Positions 1 through 12,042 of a stretch of DNA of 64,000 nt are shown piece after piece. The translations under genes were made by a program, and so were the position numbers. The DNA comes from Anaeramoeba flamelloides (taxonomy: Eukaryota > Metamonada > Anaeramoebidae): assembly GCA_027625915.1 (NCBI GenBank), contig JANTQA010000051.1, forward strand, positions 6,138,501-6,202,500. The letters run 5' to 3'. The notes beneath the pieces were generated by a model that made no database searches, was not told the origin of the DNA, and worked only from the letters and a program-made list of their open reading frames with translations. Positions within the stretch are counted from its first letter, which is position 1. Each line of letters begins with the position of its first letter.

Positions 1-3000
1 ATTCAAACAGTGCTTACCCTTTAAATCAATACAGACGATTCATTGATTTTTAATAAATATACAAGTTAGTATCTTATATGAAGGAAATAAATACACAAAT
101 TAAAAGTCTATTTTAATTTTGTTTTCTTAATCAGCATAAAAATGTGGTTTAAAAAAGTTTTCATATTAGTTTTTGAATAAATATTTTTATGTTTTGTCAG
201 AACTATGTATTTTTCATATTGTCCTTTTTTTTTTTAACAAAGCTTAGAAACTTCATCCTTTACAGTAAACAATTGCCAATTAATTTCTTTATTTACAAAT
301 TTTAATCAAAATTCAAGGCCTTGATTTTTATAAAGGTCTATCAAAAGTTACAGTCAAAAAAAAACAATAATAAAAATCAAATTAAACCATTGCAAGAATT
401 ATGAAGATATAATCAGACAAAAAAGATACTTCCTAGAATTTTGTTAAAAAGTTCTATAATTTCCCAAGTTTACAATTGAAATATAAATTATCCTGGCAAG
501 AATTAAAATTTATTAAATAATCTATTCTATTTGAATTCAATAGGTATTTGAAGATATAGTAATTTCAAGGTATTTCTATAAAACAAAAATACTTCCACAA
601 AAAGATAGAACATACATTCATAAAAATGAAGACTACTTATCAACCCCCTTACAAACCCCCTTCTTGGAATAGCCGTAAATTTCATAGATAAGGTTCAATA
701 AGGGTGTAATTTTTTTTCCAGGTTTTTGGAGATCAGCTGTTATCACATGAAAATTCCGTTATTTTCTATATTATTATTTAGTTAATATAAGTAAGTTCCT
801 ATTCTTTGTAAATCAAATCAATAGATCTAGATGATCAAATTGTTCTTATTCATTATTTAATTAATATCCCTAATTAAAACTTGTTTGAAATTCTATAATT
901 GACGAGAAACTTTAAGAAAAATTTTCTAAAAAATAATTATTTTAACATTGTTGGAATTTCCTTACAATCCATGAATTTTTGAGACTAAATCCGAGAACAA
1001 AAATTAGAAATGTAAAAAGAAAAATAGCCATAAAAAAAAATAAAAAAATACCAAAGGTTTAGATATTGAAAAATTTGAGATTAAATCATAATTAAGTTAT
1101 CTATGATTAAATATTTTATAAGGAATCCTTTTTATCCAAATAAATAAAAAAATGAATAAATAAAAATCCATATTAATATAAATTTTGGAATGAGCAGAAT
1201 AAAAAATCGGGTTGCAAATTTGTTGAAATTCTACCAAAAATTATTTATCATCAAAATTTAAGATACCATCAACTCATTTGATTTAATTTTTCTATTTAAC
1301 AGAACTTCACTTTAACCTTATATAAACCATAGGAGAAAAAAATTTCCTTATTGAATCAAACCAATTACATAAGTGGAATATATAATCCAGAAAAGATAAA
1401 AATGTTAAAATTAATTCTAATTCAAAAATTATGTTCAAATTTAATGAAACCCAGCTGTATGAAATTCTTTAAGCTTTTTTAACTATTTAAAGGGCTTTAA
1501 ACTATTGTTTATGATATTTGAGTAATTACCATTTTTAATAAAATTATAATTTCTTGAGATTTTAGTGATTTTCAATATTCATAACAAATTATGAATTTAT
1601 TTTTTTGTTATTAAATATCAAATTTCGTTTTTAATAATAACCTGTAGATAATTTCTCTTGTTATACCCATTAATCCATAAAAAAACATAAAAATTTATAA
1701 CTTTCCTTATGGGTTGATTTGAAAATAATCCCCTTGTTATGTTACAAGTTTGGTCTTGAAGAATAAGAGATTTGATATTTTTCGAAGTGATATAAGATGA
1801 TATTGAGGAGTATGAAGACGATTAATATAATCTTAGCACGAGAATAATATGATTATTTTGAGTCTGGAAGGGGATCCAAAACGAGGAAATACAAACGGTG
1901 ATTGTTGAACAGAGGAAATAATATGAGATGCTATTGATTTTTCAACTTGTGATCTAACTCAATAAAATAAAAAAACAATAAAATAAATTTAACCAAATAA
2001 AAATAAAAGAAAAAAATTGGTTATTTTTTAATTGTAATTCGAATAACTTGTTCTTCAAATGATCTTCTTTCCCAATGGATTTAACGAAAACAAGGAATTT
2101 AAATATTATATTATCATCCATTGGAGACAAAACACGATATAAATTTTACAGAAACGAAATAATGCTCATTTCAAAAATTGTGACTCATTTTTTTTAGTTT
2201 TTGGTTTTATTTTTTTTTAATTTTTAAAAAATCAGGTTTATATATATTTAGAATGATTTAAAAGTTAATTACAAATCAGATTTAATTATTAGTTGTTCTT
2301 GAATACTAAGGGATAAATTTTTTTTTTTCAATTTTTTATTTCAGGTGAGTTACAATTTTGAAATGGTGTTTAGATCATACAACCTTTCAATGAGTCTCTA
2401 TTTCTCCTTTTATTTCATGCTTGTCAGCCCACAATCAGAAATTGTTCAAACATAAAATCCCACATCTGTTATATGTTCTTAAATCTCACCGATTTTGAAC
2501 TATTCCTCTAAAAATTCCTAACTTGACATAGTATAAAAAAGTGTTTTTTTTTTTCTAATTTCTTAATTTTGTGTTTTTTCTCACTTTCAAAATCTTTTAT
2601 TAGTGATCTCTTCTCTCTTTTTTCTAAAAAAAAAAGATACTAAAACTTTTTTGAAAAATTGATATTGATTTCTTTCGAACTAAAACAAAAAACGCAGTTT
2701 GATTTTTGGCATTCTTTTTAAACAAAGAAAGGGAATTCATTCAATTTCCAACCTTTATGGGAAAATTGTTGAACTTTTTTCTTTGTCATCGATTGTTCAA
2801 ATAATTGAGTTACTTGAACCAAATTAATTTTCCAATGTCTTAAATATGATCGCTGAGCTAAACTCTTGGGAAAAATTGAGATAATTTGATAGATTTAGGT
2901 GTTTGGAAAAAAGTTAAAATTTTTTTTCCAATTGTTCAATACCCATAAGTCTTGAAATTTTAGATGACGACAAAAAGTTACTTTCGGATGAAATAACAAA

Positions 3001-3275
3001 CATGTAAACTGTGTTCCTTTATCGTTTATTACCCACTTTAATATGTAAACCCCTAATAGTTTGTTTTTAAAATAAAAAAATTCTGGCTTTATTTATTTTC
3101 TTCTTTTTATTAAAAAAAATTCTTCAAATATAATAATAATAATAATAATAATAATATATTAAAAATACTATCACATTTAATATGAATAGATAAATAAATA
3201 GATGGATAAATATATTTAAAAATTAATAATAACAACAATAAAATAATAATATCTGTAAAAATATACTATATGGCC
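1..3275. other. AT-rich intergenic DNA
   Basis: No gene or clear repeat is supported here. The stretch is AT-rich with many short A and T runs and an (ATA)n microsatellite near 3131-3157. A short open stretch on the plus strand at 626-691 (begins MKTTYQPPYKPPSW, then a stop) has less biased base use than its surroundings and could be a tiny exon or a relic. Around 1790-1950 there are acidic codons broken by stops, also perhaps a relic. Neither is strong enough to call. Confidence 0.5.
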
Positions 3276-4868
3276 TTAATCATCAAAATCATATTTGGGT
3301 GTAAAAGAAATTATTCCCGTAAATTTAGGATTTTTTACAACTTTTAAAGAATATTTTTTTTTAGGTAATTGGATCTTGCCATATTTCCAAATCCAATCTT
3401 TCATTGTTTTTATTGAATTACCAAAATCAGCAGAATAGTATTTAAATAATCTAGGAATTAAAACGGTTTTGGATTTTTCGCTAAATAGGATATTTCTTTT
3501 AATAAAGCCAAGAGCAGCAGCATTTAATTGTTGGTTCATATGGTCTGAATAAAAAACTTTAACAAAGGGAACAAGCCCCTCTGGGTTTATTAGGGCACAG
3601 TGTACCCTAGGATCCTTTGAATTGATCGAGATGATCTGAAAGCTTGGTTGTTCCGAGGTATTTGAATTTGGCAATAGAATGTGTAAAATATCTGATAAAG
3701 AATGAGCCTTCCCGCCAATGTCGAACATTGAGTTATTCAAAAACGATTGATACGAAAATCTGTCATAAGGAGGCCCATTAATGATCATTGAATATAGAGT
3801 AATAATGTTAAATAGGTTTATCATAAAGGCCAATTTTTTCGAATGACTTAGTTCTATAAGTATCTCCAAATTCAGCGATTGCAGCTTACATGTGGCAAAC
3901 TCAAATCGCCGAAAGGACACCGATTGCCTCAGCTTTTCACAATCGATTTGTTCGTTGCTGATGGAATATGAGCTATTGATCATATCAATTAAAGATTCCA
4001 TCAGTGATTCAACAAATTTACATGGGTGCTTAATTTGCTCTCCTTCGTAATTAATCGAAGAATTTAAAGTTTTCAATGACCTTTCATTATAAACAAATGT
4101 TCCCTTCCTGACAGACAAATTATTTGTCTTTTGCTTTTGATTCGTTAAATAGATTCTTAACTCGCTAAATAATTGAGAGTTTTTAAATAATTCAAAGATT
4201 TCACCAGATAAATCATTGTATACCTTTTCTTGAATTTGATCAAAAATATTCACATCATCCTTTTCAATTGCAGATTTAATGACTTGTGCTCTCAATTCAA
4301 CGTCTAAATCTAATTCAAAAATGGAATCTGGCTTTATAAATATTTTGATAATATCGAAAATCCATGCATTTAAATATCGATATCTATATTTGAGACTTAA
4401 TTTGTCTTCGTTTTCATTTTCATTTTCATTTTCATTTTCTTTATCGTTATTATTTTGTTTCAAATTTAATTTATGAATAGTCCGTAGGTAGTATTCTTTA
4501 AAATTTGACACTTCCAAATAAAATAATAATGGTTCAACATTATATTGATAAGATAAAAATTCCTTATAAAATTCAAAGGCAGTTGGGTGTTGGAATATAT
4601 CGTCAAAGGTTGGTAAAGTATTATTAATTATCCAATTTGGTAAATTTTTCTGTTTTTTAATAAATTCAATACTTTTGACATCTTTATTTTCAGATTTTGA
4701 ATTAATATTTTGATTAGTGTTGCCTCCGTTGTTATTGCTATTATTAACACTACTATTGTTGTTTGAGTTTGTATTTGTACTACTACTGCTTAGTTCTTCA
4801 GATTCTAAATAATTACTCGTTTTCGTTTTTGTAGAATCATCTTCACTGCCAAAATCAGATCCAAACTA
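3276..4868 (-). CDS. RGS domain + DUF547 protein (5' exon missing)
   Basis: Likely regulator of G-protein signalling. The last exon is open from 4868 to the stop at 3276 (about 530 codons). After an S/N-rich stretch, residues about 84-241 of this exon form an RGS domain: it starts PTFDDIFQHPTAFEFYKEF, continues through LLFYLEVSNFKEYY, and ends with the helix pattern IFDQIQEKVYNDL...IFELF, interrupted by a short Asn/Glu microsatellite insert (near 4411-4450). Residues about 285-490 match DUF547: LAFMINLFNIITLY, DPRVHCALINPEG, LNAAALGFI, and a final YYSADFG. RGS domains speed GTP hydrolysis by G-alpha; DUF547 has no known activity. No in-frame ATG precedes the RGS domain in this exon. The bases just upstream read TTTATAG, an acceptor, so a 5' exon at higher coordinates is expected; I did not find it. 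Domain calls are firm, the gene start is not. Confidence 0.82.
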
Positions 4869-5469
4869 TAAATGTTTATTTTTTTTTTTTTTTTTTTTTC
4901 AAATGTTTTTGAAAAAAGATTAAATAAATTTTTAATTTTAGTTTAATTTAAGAATTAAAATTATATTTTTAGAAGAAAATATTGAGAAATTATATTTAAA
5001 TTTTTTTTTATTTGATTTTCAATTAATTAACACTTGATTCAAATTTTTTTTTGATATTTCTGATTCTTTTTTTTTTATTAAATTAAAATATGCAAATAAT
5101 GTTGAATTTTTTTTTTAATGGTTAATTTCTTATTTTATTCAATTTGTTAATTTCATTAAAATCCAAGAGAGATTAAATGGAAAAAAAAAAAAGGATTTTG
5201 ATAAAAAATAATTTATTATAGTATTTATAACATTTTGAAAAAACTTTTTTTCATTTCATTTTTTGTTTATCAAATTAATTTTTGATTCCAGCAAATATAA
5301 TTTTTTGATTTTGTGTCTTTCATTGGTAAGTTCAAAATATAAAATTATTAGTACTTTTTGTATATTTTCAACTTTTATTGAAAAAAGTTTTCTTTATTTT
5401 AAATCATCAAATCAAAATGACTGATGTTTACAATGCTAAAATATTAAACTTTAAACATCTCACATAATT

Positions 5470-5473
<4 letters not shown>

Positions 5474-5504
<31 letters not shown>
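5474..5504. repeat. (TA)n microsatellite
   Basis: About 15 uninterrupted TA units. Confidence 0.9.
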
Positions 5505-5506
<2 letters not shown>

Positions 5507-5719
5507 AATAGGAGTAATAGAATAATCGTCAATTGTTTCTATACTGTAATTTTCCAATTAATAAATGGAAATTTTTAATTCAAGTTCCCAAATATTTCAC
5601 TTATTATTAGTTGAAAAAAACCCAAAGATCTTCACAAAGTCAATTAGAAATGATATTTTTTGAGATTTAATTGGACTTCCTCTTCTTTATTGGGATTTAA
5701 TATAAAATATTAATTAGTT

Positions 5720-6261
5720 TAAACTAAAATTCAAAATTTTACACACAGTTAAAACGTTACAAACAATCACAATAATACAATTTCATTCAAATTTAGAAAT
5801 AATTTTGATTTTTGTAAAATATGAAAATCATTTTTTCATCTTTTAGTTTTTGCTTTCATTTCATTTTTTGAATTATGTAAATTGTTTCCGTCGATCAAAA
5901 TTTTTTCAACGATTGATATTAGGCTAAAGATGAGTTGTTCAAAATAGAAGAACTCAAATAAAATTAGCCAATAGTATCTAACCATTTGATCGATCGATCA
6001 ATAATTCCTAATATAATTTAAACAAATTTAGTAATAAATTTTTTTGTTTTTTTCTCTCCAAAATATTTAACACATGGATAATTTATTTGTATTAATAATT
6101 ATTTATATTTTGTTTTGTGAGTATTATAATTTATAAACAAGTATTAACATTTCAATTAGCTAATGGTTCTAATTTGGTATTTCTTCAAGAATTGATTAAA
6201 TATGATTTTTTTTTCAAAAATCGAATTTTGGTGTGTTAAAAATTTTGAATTGGGGTTTATA
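5720..6261. mobile_element. family C terminal-inverted-repeat element, copy 1
   Basis: About 540 bp. The left end reads TAAACTAAAATTCAAAATTTT; the right end is its imperfect inverse (AATTTTGAATTGGGGTTTA). The interior carries a hallmark GATCGATC run, and the whole unit is repeated at 20.2, 27.8-28.8, 29.2, 48.9 and 63.1 kb. No coding capacity. The superfamily is not clear; the size and ends suggest a MITE. Confidence 0.7.
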
Positions 6262-6462
6262 TTTGATTTTAACGGTAGTCTAAATTATGTGCTAATAATT
6301 TAAGTAAAAGTAGAAAGCATATTTACAAATATACTTGTAACTTTAACTCATTTAAAATTAGGGTGAAAAATAAAAAAATAAAAAAAGATATACAAGACTG
6401 TTTTTTTTTAACTTTTTAAAATAATTTTCCAATATTTAAAAAGAAAATTTTAGAAAGTTTTT

Positions 6463-8130
6463 TTTTATTATTATTATTGAAGAAGTGTAAATTACACTCT
6501 AGATGCACTTAGATTTTAATCCCCTTTTAGAAATTTAATCGTGGAATCATAGATTTCACGATTATTAATTAATTAAAATAATTTCAAACTATCACAGTTT
6601 AAAATTATTTCATTAAGATTTATTTCTTTTAATTTATTTTGAAAAATTAATCTATTTTTTTCAGAGGAAGGACATATATAAAAAATGATCAATATTTTCA
6701 ATTATTTCCTTCTGTTCATACTTTAAACATCAAGGACAAAATTTACTTGAATTTTTATTGACTACATAGTAATATCTATTTAGGTAGTTAGTAAATGTTC
6801 TGAATTTTAGAATTGTTGAGCTTGAGGGACAACCTAAATATTTTTGAGTTGAAAATAAATAATTTTGTGATTTTTCTCCAGTAAAAATATTTAAAAAAAT
6901 ATCAAAAATGATGCTATATTTTTCAGATCTACATCACTTGATATATTTGATTTTTATTGTTGTGAAATATTTTTGGGGAGTGTCGTAAGTGCCGTAGAGT
7001 GCCGAGGTTTTCCAGAATTCAAAAGAATAGAGAAAAATCAAAGATTTTACACAATTTTTTTAAATTAAAAAAAAACCGAATGAAAAGTATCGGGAAGTGC
7101 CGTAGAGTGCCTAGGTTTTCTTGAGGTTTTCTGTTTTATTTGTGAAGTGTTCTCTGTTTTATTTGGAAAATCTATTGATTTTCGTTAGGTTTTTTTGAGT
7201 TGTCTATTTATTTTGGAAAATCTATTGATTTTACAAATAAACAGAAAACTCAAGAAAAGCTAACGGCAGTTTTTTTTAATTTAAGAAATGAATTGAAAAT
7301 TTAATAAATTTTCTTTTTATTTCAACAAGTAAAAAAAACCTAACGAAAAGTGTCGTCAAGTGCCGTAGAGTGCCTAGGTTTTTTTGAGGTTTTCTGTTTT
7401 ATTTGTGAAGTGTTCTAGGTTTTTTTGAGGTTTTCTATTTTATTTGTTAAATCTATCGATTTTCCAAACAAACAGAAAACTCAAGAAAACCTAACGACAC
7501 TCCCAACTTGTAGAATTCAACAACTCTTTATATGTGTATTTATAGATTTCAATTTTTAATTCGATTATATCCTTAGACTTTCAATTGATTTTATTATTTA
7601 TTTGTTGATTGAATTTTATTAATTTTTCTAAATTAGGCAGAGATAAATTTCCTAATTTATTTTTGAATTTAAATTTCTTTTTATTTACTGAAATTATCAT
7701 ATTTTCAATTTTAATATTCTGTTTTGTAAATAAGAATTGGTGTTTTTCTGTTTATTTTACATATTCCAGCAATACATGAATTAATCCAAGAATTTTTATA
7801 ATTTAAAAGTTTCTATTCCATAATTATATATTTCTAACCCATATGTCAATTGGCTTATTATAAAAGATTTAAATATTCTAATTTTTAAACCATTGTTCAG
7901 AGAATTGTTATTGAATAATTGTTTACAGTTGTTATATGTTTCTTTTGATTTTTTTAAATTATAGACAATATGTGAAATTTTATCTAAATAAATACCCAAA
8001 TATTTCATTTTTTTTAAATCTTTTGATATAACTTTGGGTAGATTTGAGATAAATAGTTTATAGTTGGTATTTCGGTGCATTGTGATCGAAAAAACTTGAG
8101 ATAAAGGAAAAAAGTAAAAAAAAATAAAAA
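6463..8130 (-). mobile_element. 5'-truncated LINE (non-LTR), copy 1
   Basis: Minus-strand 3' portion of a non-LTR retrotransposon. It encodes the tail of a reverse transcriptase (KKMKYLGIYLDKI...FIISQLTYGLEIY), shared almost word for word with the copy at 13.7-15.2 kb. The two copies also share a 3' end (TGTAATTTACACTTCTTCAA followed by ATA-type repeats). A 13-bp direct repeat, TTAGAAAGTTTTT on the plus strand, sits at 6450-6462 and 8131-8143 and is the likely target-site duplication. Clear alignment to copy 2 begins at about 8036; the 95 bp between there and the duplication may be LINE or filler. It lies in the end of the PAS/coiled-coil gene in the same orientation and is itself interrupted by a 530-bp element (6975-7504). 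Confidence 0.85.
6975..7504. mobile_element. inverted-repeat element nested in the LINE
   Basis: Comparison with the other LINE copy shows about 530 bp of extra DNA between the LINE text ending ...AAGTTGG and resuming AAAATATTTCAC. The insert begins GGGAGTGTCGT on both strands (short terminal inverted repeats). Inside, the 17-mer AAGTGCCGTAGAGTGCC occurs three times (6987-7003, 7095-7111, 7358-7374), and an AGGTTTTYTTGAGGTTTTCTG module recurs in both orientations. There is no reading frame. It looks like a small foldback or MITE-type DNA element of an unknown family. Confidence 0.65.
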
Positions 8131-9877
8131 TTAGAAAGTTTTTGGGTTTAAAAATTACGTCTAATTCGGATTGCTCTGAGATTGAACTTTCAGATCTATT
8201 TAATTTTGATTGTGGATTATTTTTTAATGTAGCGATTTTCAATCTTAATTGATTATTTGTTTGTTTTTTTTTCTGTAATTGTATTGAAATGGAATCTAAT
8301 TCCTTTTTCAATTCTTGATCCAACTGGATACTTTTCACTTTTTCTTTAATTCGATCATATTCCTTTTGAAGTTTTAATTTTTTTTTTTCAATTTTTTTGA
8401 TTTTTTTGTTTTGTTCTTTAAATTCTTCCGAGTCACCGATCTTCTCAATCTCCTTTTCTTTTTTTTCCAACTGCAATTGTAAGTTTTTAATTTCCAATTC
8501 TTCCTTTTCAATTTCTTTATGGAGTGCTTGCTTGTCATCATTTTGAACATTCTCCTTGCTTTTTAAAATGTTGATATTCCTTATAAATGTTTGTGAATTG
8601 TCTTGGCGATAGACTTGCTCTTTTTGAAATCTCAATTTTTTTAATTGCTGTTTTAAATTTTGAATGATTTTTTCTCCAAATTCCTCTTTTTGCTCTTGCT
8701 CTCTATTTACACTTTTTTTTTTCCCATTCTCTTGATCCTTTTGTTTCTTGTTATTCTTCTCCTTCTTTTTCATTTTTTTTTGTTCTTTTTGGGTTTGTTT
8801 TTTTTCTTTTTTCAAGCGGTTGATTTCCTTTTTCATTCTTTGGAACTCTTCTTTTAAGTCTGTGTTTTTTTTTGTTTTGTTCTCAATTAGACTTTCCATT
8901 TGATCAACATGTGTCCCCAGCATTTCTTCATTTGTCACATTTTTTTTGTCTGAAAAAAATTGGATCATGCTTGTTAGGGTTTCGATTTCATTCAAAGAGC
9001 CCAATAATTCAACAGGCTTGCTTATTTGGAAAAGATCCAAGATAAACAAACACTCTTGGGTTTCGGACCATATAGGCTGTACTTTCATCGAAAACCATAA
9101 ATACCCACCTTTGATTGTTTTGGCTTCCCAAATAAAGTCAGAATCAAGATCTCTGTTTGGTTTGTTGTTTTGTTAATTTTGTTTGGTTTTTTTTTTTTAT
9201 TTTTTATTTTGGTAAGTTTATTTTGACAAAATTGGTTGAGTGGAACAAAATAAGCTCTCATTTTTTAAAAAAAAGCACAACATTTATTTTCAAAAACAAT
9301 TATGAATTTTGGTTGATTTAAAAAGAAAGATCTCAAAAAAACATTTTGTTTTTTTTTTATTTTTTTCTTCTTGGAAAAATAAATTAAGAATAAAAACAAT
9401 TATTCATTAATTCCAAATTAAAGAGATCAGTGCTTCTTAAACAAACTATGTGTGGGCAGATATATATCGGAGTAAAGGGTGGTGTTGTGTTCCACATTTC
9501 AATATGGTAAGTAACAATGTAAATTTTTTTTTTTAGGAAATGAAAAACGATTTCAACAACAAAAAAATCAAAAAAAAAAAAAAAAAAAAAATAGAAGAAA
9601 AAAGATATTACTTTTGTAAATATTTAATTATAATTTCAACACAAGAACGAGATTTGCTCGAATAGAGCCGTTGAACTGGCTGTGACAAATCGAGGATTGA
9701 GTAATGTAAATTTTCACGATCTTGAATCTCAAATTTATCTAAGGCACCTTCAGAAAAATGGTTGATATTCAAAAGTGAATTTATGACCAAGATTGGCTTT
9801 ACTGTTTTTAATCGTGTTTGTAATGCCTTTTCATTAAAAAAAAGTTTCTTTGAAACACTTTGCTCAAGGTTTCCCAT
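7796..9877 (-). CDS. PAS domain + coiled-coil protein, C-terminus replaced by LINE sequence
   Basis: Two exons, 9612-9877 and 7796-9152, joined over a 459-bp intron (donor GTAATA, acceptor CAAACAG). The phase matches and the join gives about 540 residues. Residues about 25-135 look like a PAS sensor fold: KPILVINSLLNINHFSEGAL, then ILDLSQPVQ, then after the intron DSDFIWEAKTIKGGYLWFS and VQPIWSETQECLFILDLF, which corresponds to the PAC strands. Residues about 160-400 are a long Lys/Glu/Gln coiled coil. The last about 111 residues are read from an inserted LINE (from 8130 down). Without the insertion the gene would end a few codons later (NFLKFSF, then stop, continuing from 6462 down). PAS domains sense ligands, light or redox; no output domain is visible. 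ATG at 9877 is the first in this exon, but an ATG at about 10090 opens another short coding-like stretch (MIENFQTIAKIFSHIDPEL), so an extra 5' exon is possible. Confidence 0.65.
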
Positions 9878-10962
9878 ATCAAAAACAAATAAAAAAAGAA
9901 ATAAAAAACTTTTTTTGGAAAAAATGATAAAACATTTCGAAAAAGTCCAATAATAAACGAAATTTTTAAATTGGATTCAACCAAACTTAAATCAGAAATG
10001 TAAATGACAGGAAGTTTTTTGGACAAATATTTCAAGTTCGGGATCAATATGAGAAAAGATCTTTGCAATTGTTTGGAAATTCTCAATCATAAAAGAAAAA
10101 AAAAGAATCAATTCTTTTGATGGGTTTCGCAAATTATATTCTTGATTTTTTTTTTTAATTATTTGCCCAATATCGGATGTTCTTGATTAGACCAAAGAGT
10201 GTTGTGGTTTTAGAGGGAATTAATTTTTGTTTCAATGACATGTTCTACAGGAATTGTGTGTTCTAAATAAAGTTCCAAAAATTTAAATTCAACTTTCCGA
10301 AAATATTCTACATTCAAATTTGAAATTATTAATTCTGTCAAGAAGTTGTGTACATTAATTTACCATTTAAGAATTGCAGAATTTGAGTGATTAATTTTAC
10401 ATTAAGAAGATGTGATTTTTTAAAATTCTAAGATAAAATCTGTATCATTTATTTTACAACTAACAGGATCCTCAAAAAGTAATGGTTACATTTGTTTTTG
10501 TTTTATAAAATCAAAAATAATCCAAAAAATAATTGAAAGGTTTTCTGAGAGAAAGCCGTCTTTTTCACCAATATTTTTGTCGTTTGTCTGTTATGAAAAT
10601 TTAACTCATGAATCAAAATAATGGACCATTGTCGAAATAAAAGAATCTTATCAATAAGATTAGCGACATTTCAAGAAGAAATACTTGATCTTTAATTAAA
10701 TTTTAAAAAATAATTAAGGGGGTAGTATTTTTTAAAAATAAAATACAGGTTGTTAAATAATCCATGTTGACTTCAATAAATATTTAGTTTCAGACTTTTG
10801 CTGTTGTTTTGGAATTGTTCAGTTTTAAAATTGTTGTTTCGAAAATTGCAAAATATTGTTTTTACAGTTTTTAATCGTTGAAATAATTAAAAATTTTCAA
10901 AAGTGTGTTTATTTTTGAAAAGGAAATATCTATGTTTATAATACTTGACATTCATCAAGATA

Positions 10963-11439
10963 CAGTGATCAAAATAATGTGTGCACAACGACTATAATCC
11001 GTGTTTCAAAATATTATCCGTGCTTTTTTTTATTCTTTTACCAAGGCAACATCCAATCTACTACCAAATAGTATACCTGAGCCCAAATCAATTTTGAAAG
11101 TAAAGTACTGGTTATTTTCAGTAAAATTTAAATTATTAATACAAATAGTTAAAAATTTTCCATAATATTCTTTATTTTTTTGAAATTTTTTGTTTTTTTT
11201 ATTATTAAAATTTTCAAAAAAATTAACTCAATTTTTTGAGATAAATTTTCCAATTTGATCCTTTATTTTTAGAATTTCTTTTTAAATAATCGAACTTTAA
11301 GAAACCAATACCATATTTTTTTCGGGTTTATTATTGGTTTCTTTGATCGGTTGATGTATAGGTTTTCTATAACAAAAAAACACGCTTTTTATTTTGAAAC
11401 ACGCTTTATATTTTTTTGCACGCTTTATTTTGACTACAG
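10963..11439. mobile_element. Tc1/mariner-like MITE, family I copy 1
   Basis: 477 bp flanked by TA on both sides (10961-10962, 11440-11441). The ends are inverted and begin CAGTGATCAAAATAA on the left and CTGTAGTCAAAATAA on the right, resembling Tc1-type termini. A second copy lies inverted at 42805-43284. No transposase. Confidence 0.75.
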
Positions 11440-12042
11440 TACAATCAAAATTTTTTTTTAAAGAAACTCAAAATATTCTACTTCCAATTGTAATAAAAAC
11501 ATAAAGATCTTTTTGTAACCAATGAGAATTAATATTTTTAGTGATCTAATTTGCACTCATTATTAAAATAAATATTTTTTTAATAATTTGACCAATTCTA
11601 ATTTAGAATTTTAATTGTATTAAATTTTATCTGATTAACTTATTTTTTCAATTCGGGAATATTGTTTCATCCAAAATATATAACTAAAAAGAAATAGGCA
11701 AATAAATAAATAGAGTCCACCAATAACTAGAGATGATTTTAAGGCTAATTGTTAAAGTGCTAAAATTTAAAATATAGTAAAAACTTTTAACTGATCTTTT
11801 TCAAAAAAACTCGAAAATTTAAGAACTTTTTTTTGTACAGATAGATAAGGGATACAAAAAAGTTTTTCAGAAAAATCTTTGTCTTTTTGTTAGTTTTTTT
11901 TTTCCTATCAAATTGAAAGATTTGGTGATTTTGGATTTTGGTGACAAGTTTGTACAAATTTGATTGGGTTACTTGAATATGGTATTGATTTGGAAGATTG
12001 TGGAACAATGATTTGGTAAAATATACCATTGTAAATAAAGTC

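Larger units (their letters stand above)
4871..6449. other. intergenic/intronic DNA upstream of RGS gene
   Basis: Should hold the missing first exon and promoter of the RGS-DUF547 gene, but I cannot identify them. It also holds a (TA)n run at 5474-5504 and one full copy of repeat family C at 5720-6261. Confidence 0.4.

Noticed and set aside
11787-12029. 80-codon minus-strand frame
   Set aside because: Lys/Phe/Asn-rich with no domain; consistent with chance in AT-rich DNA next to an inverted-repeat element.
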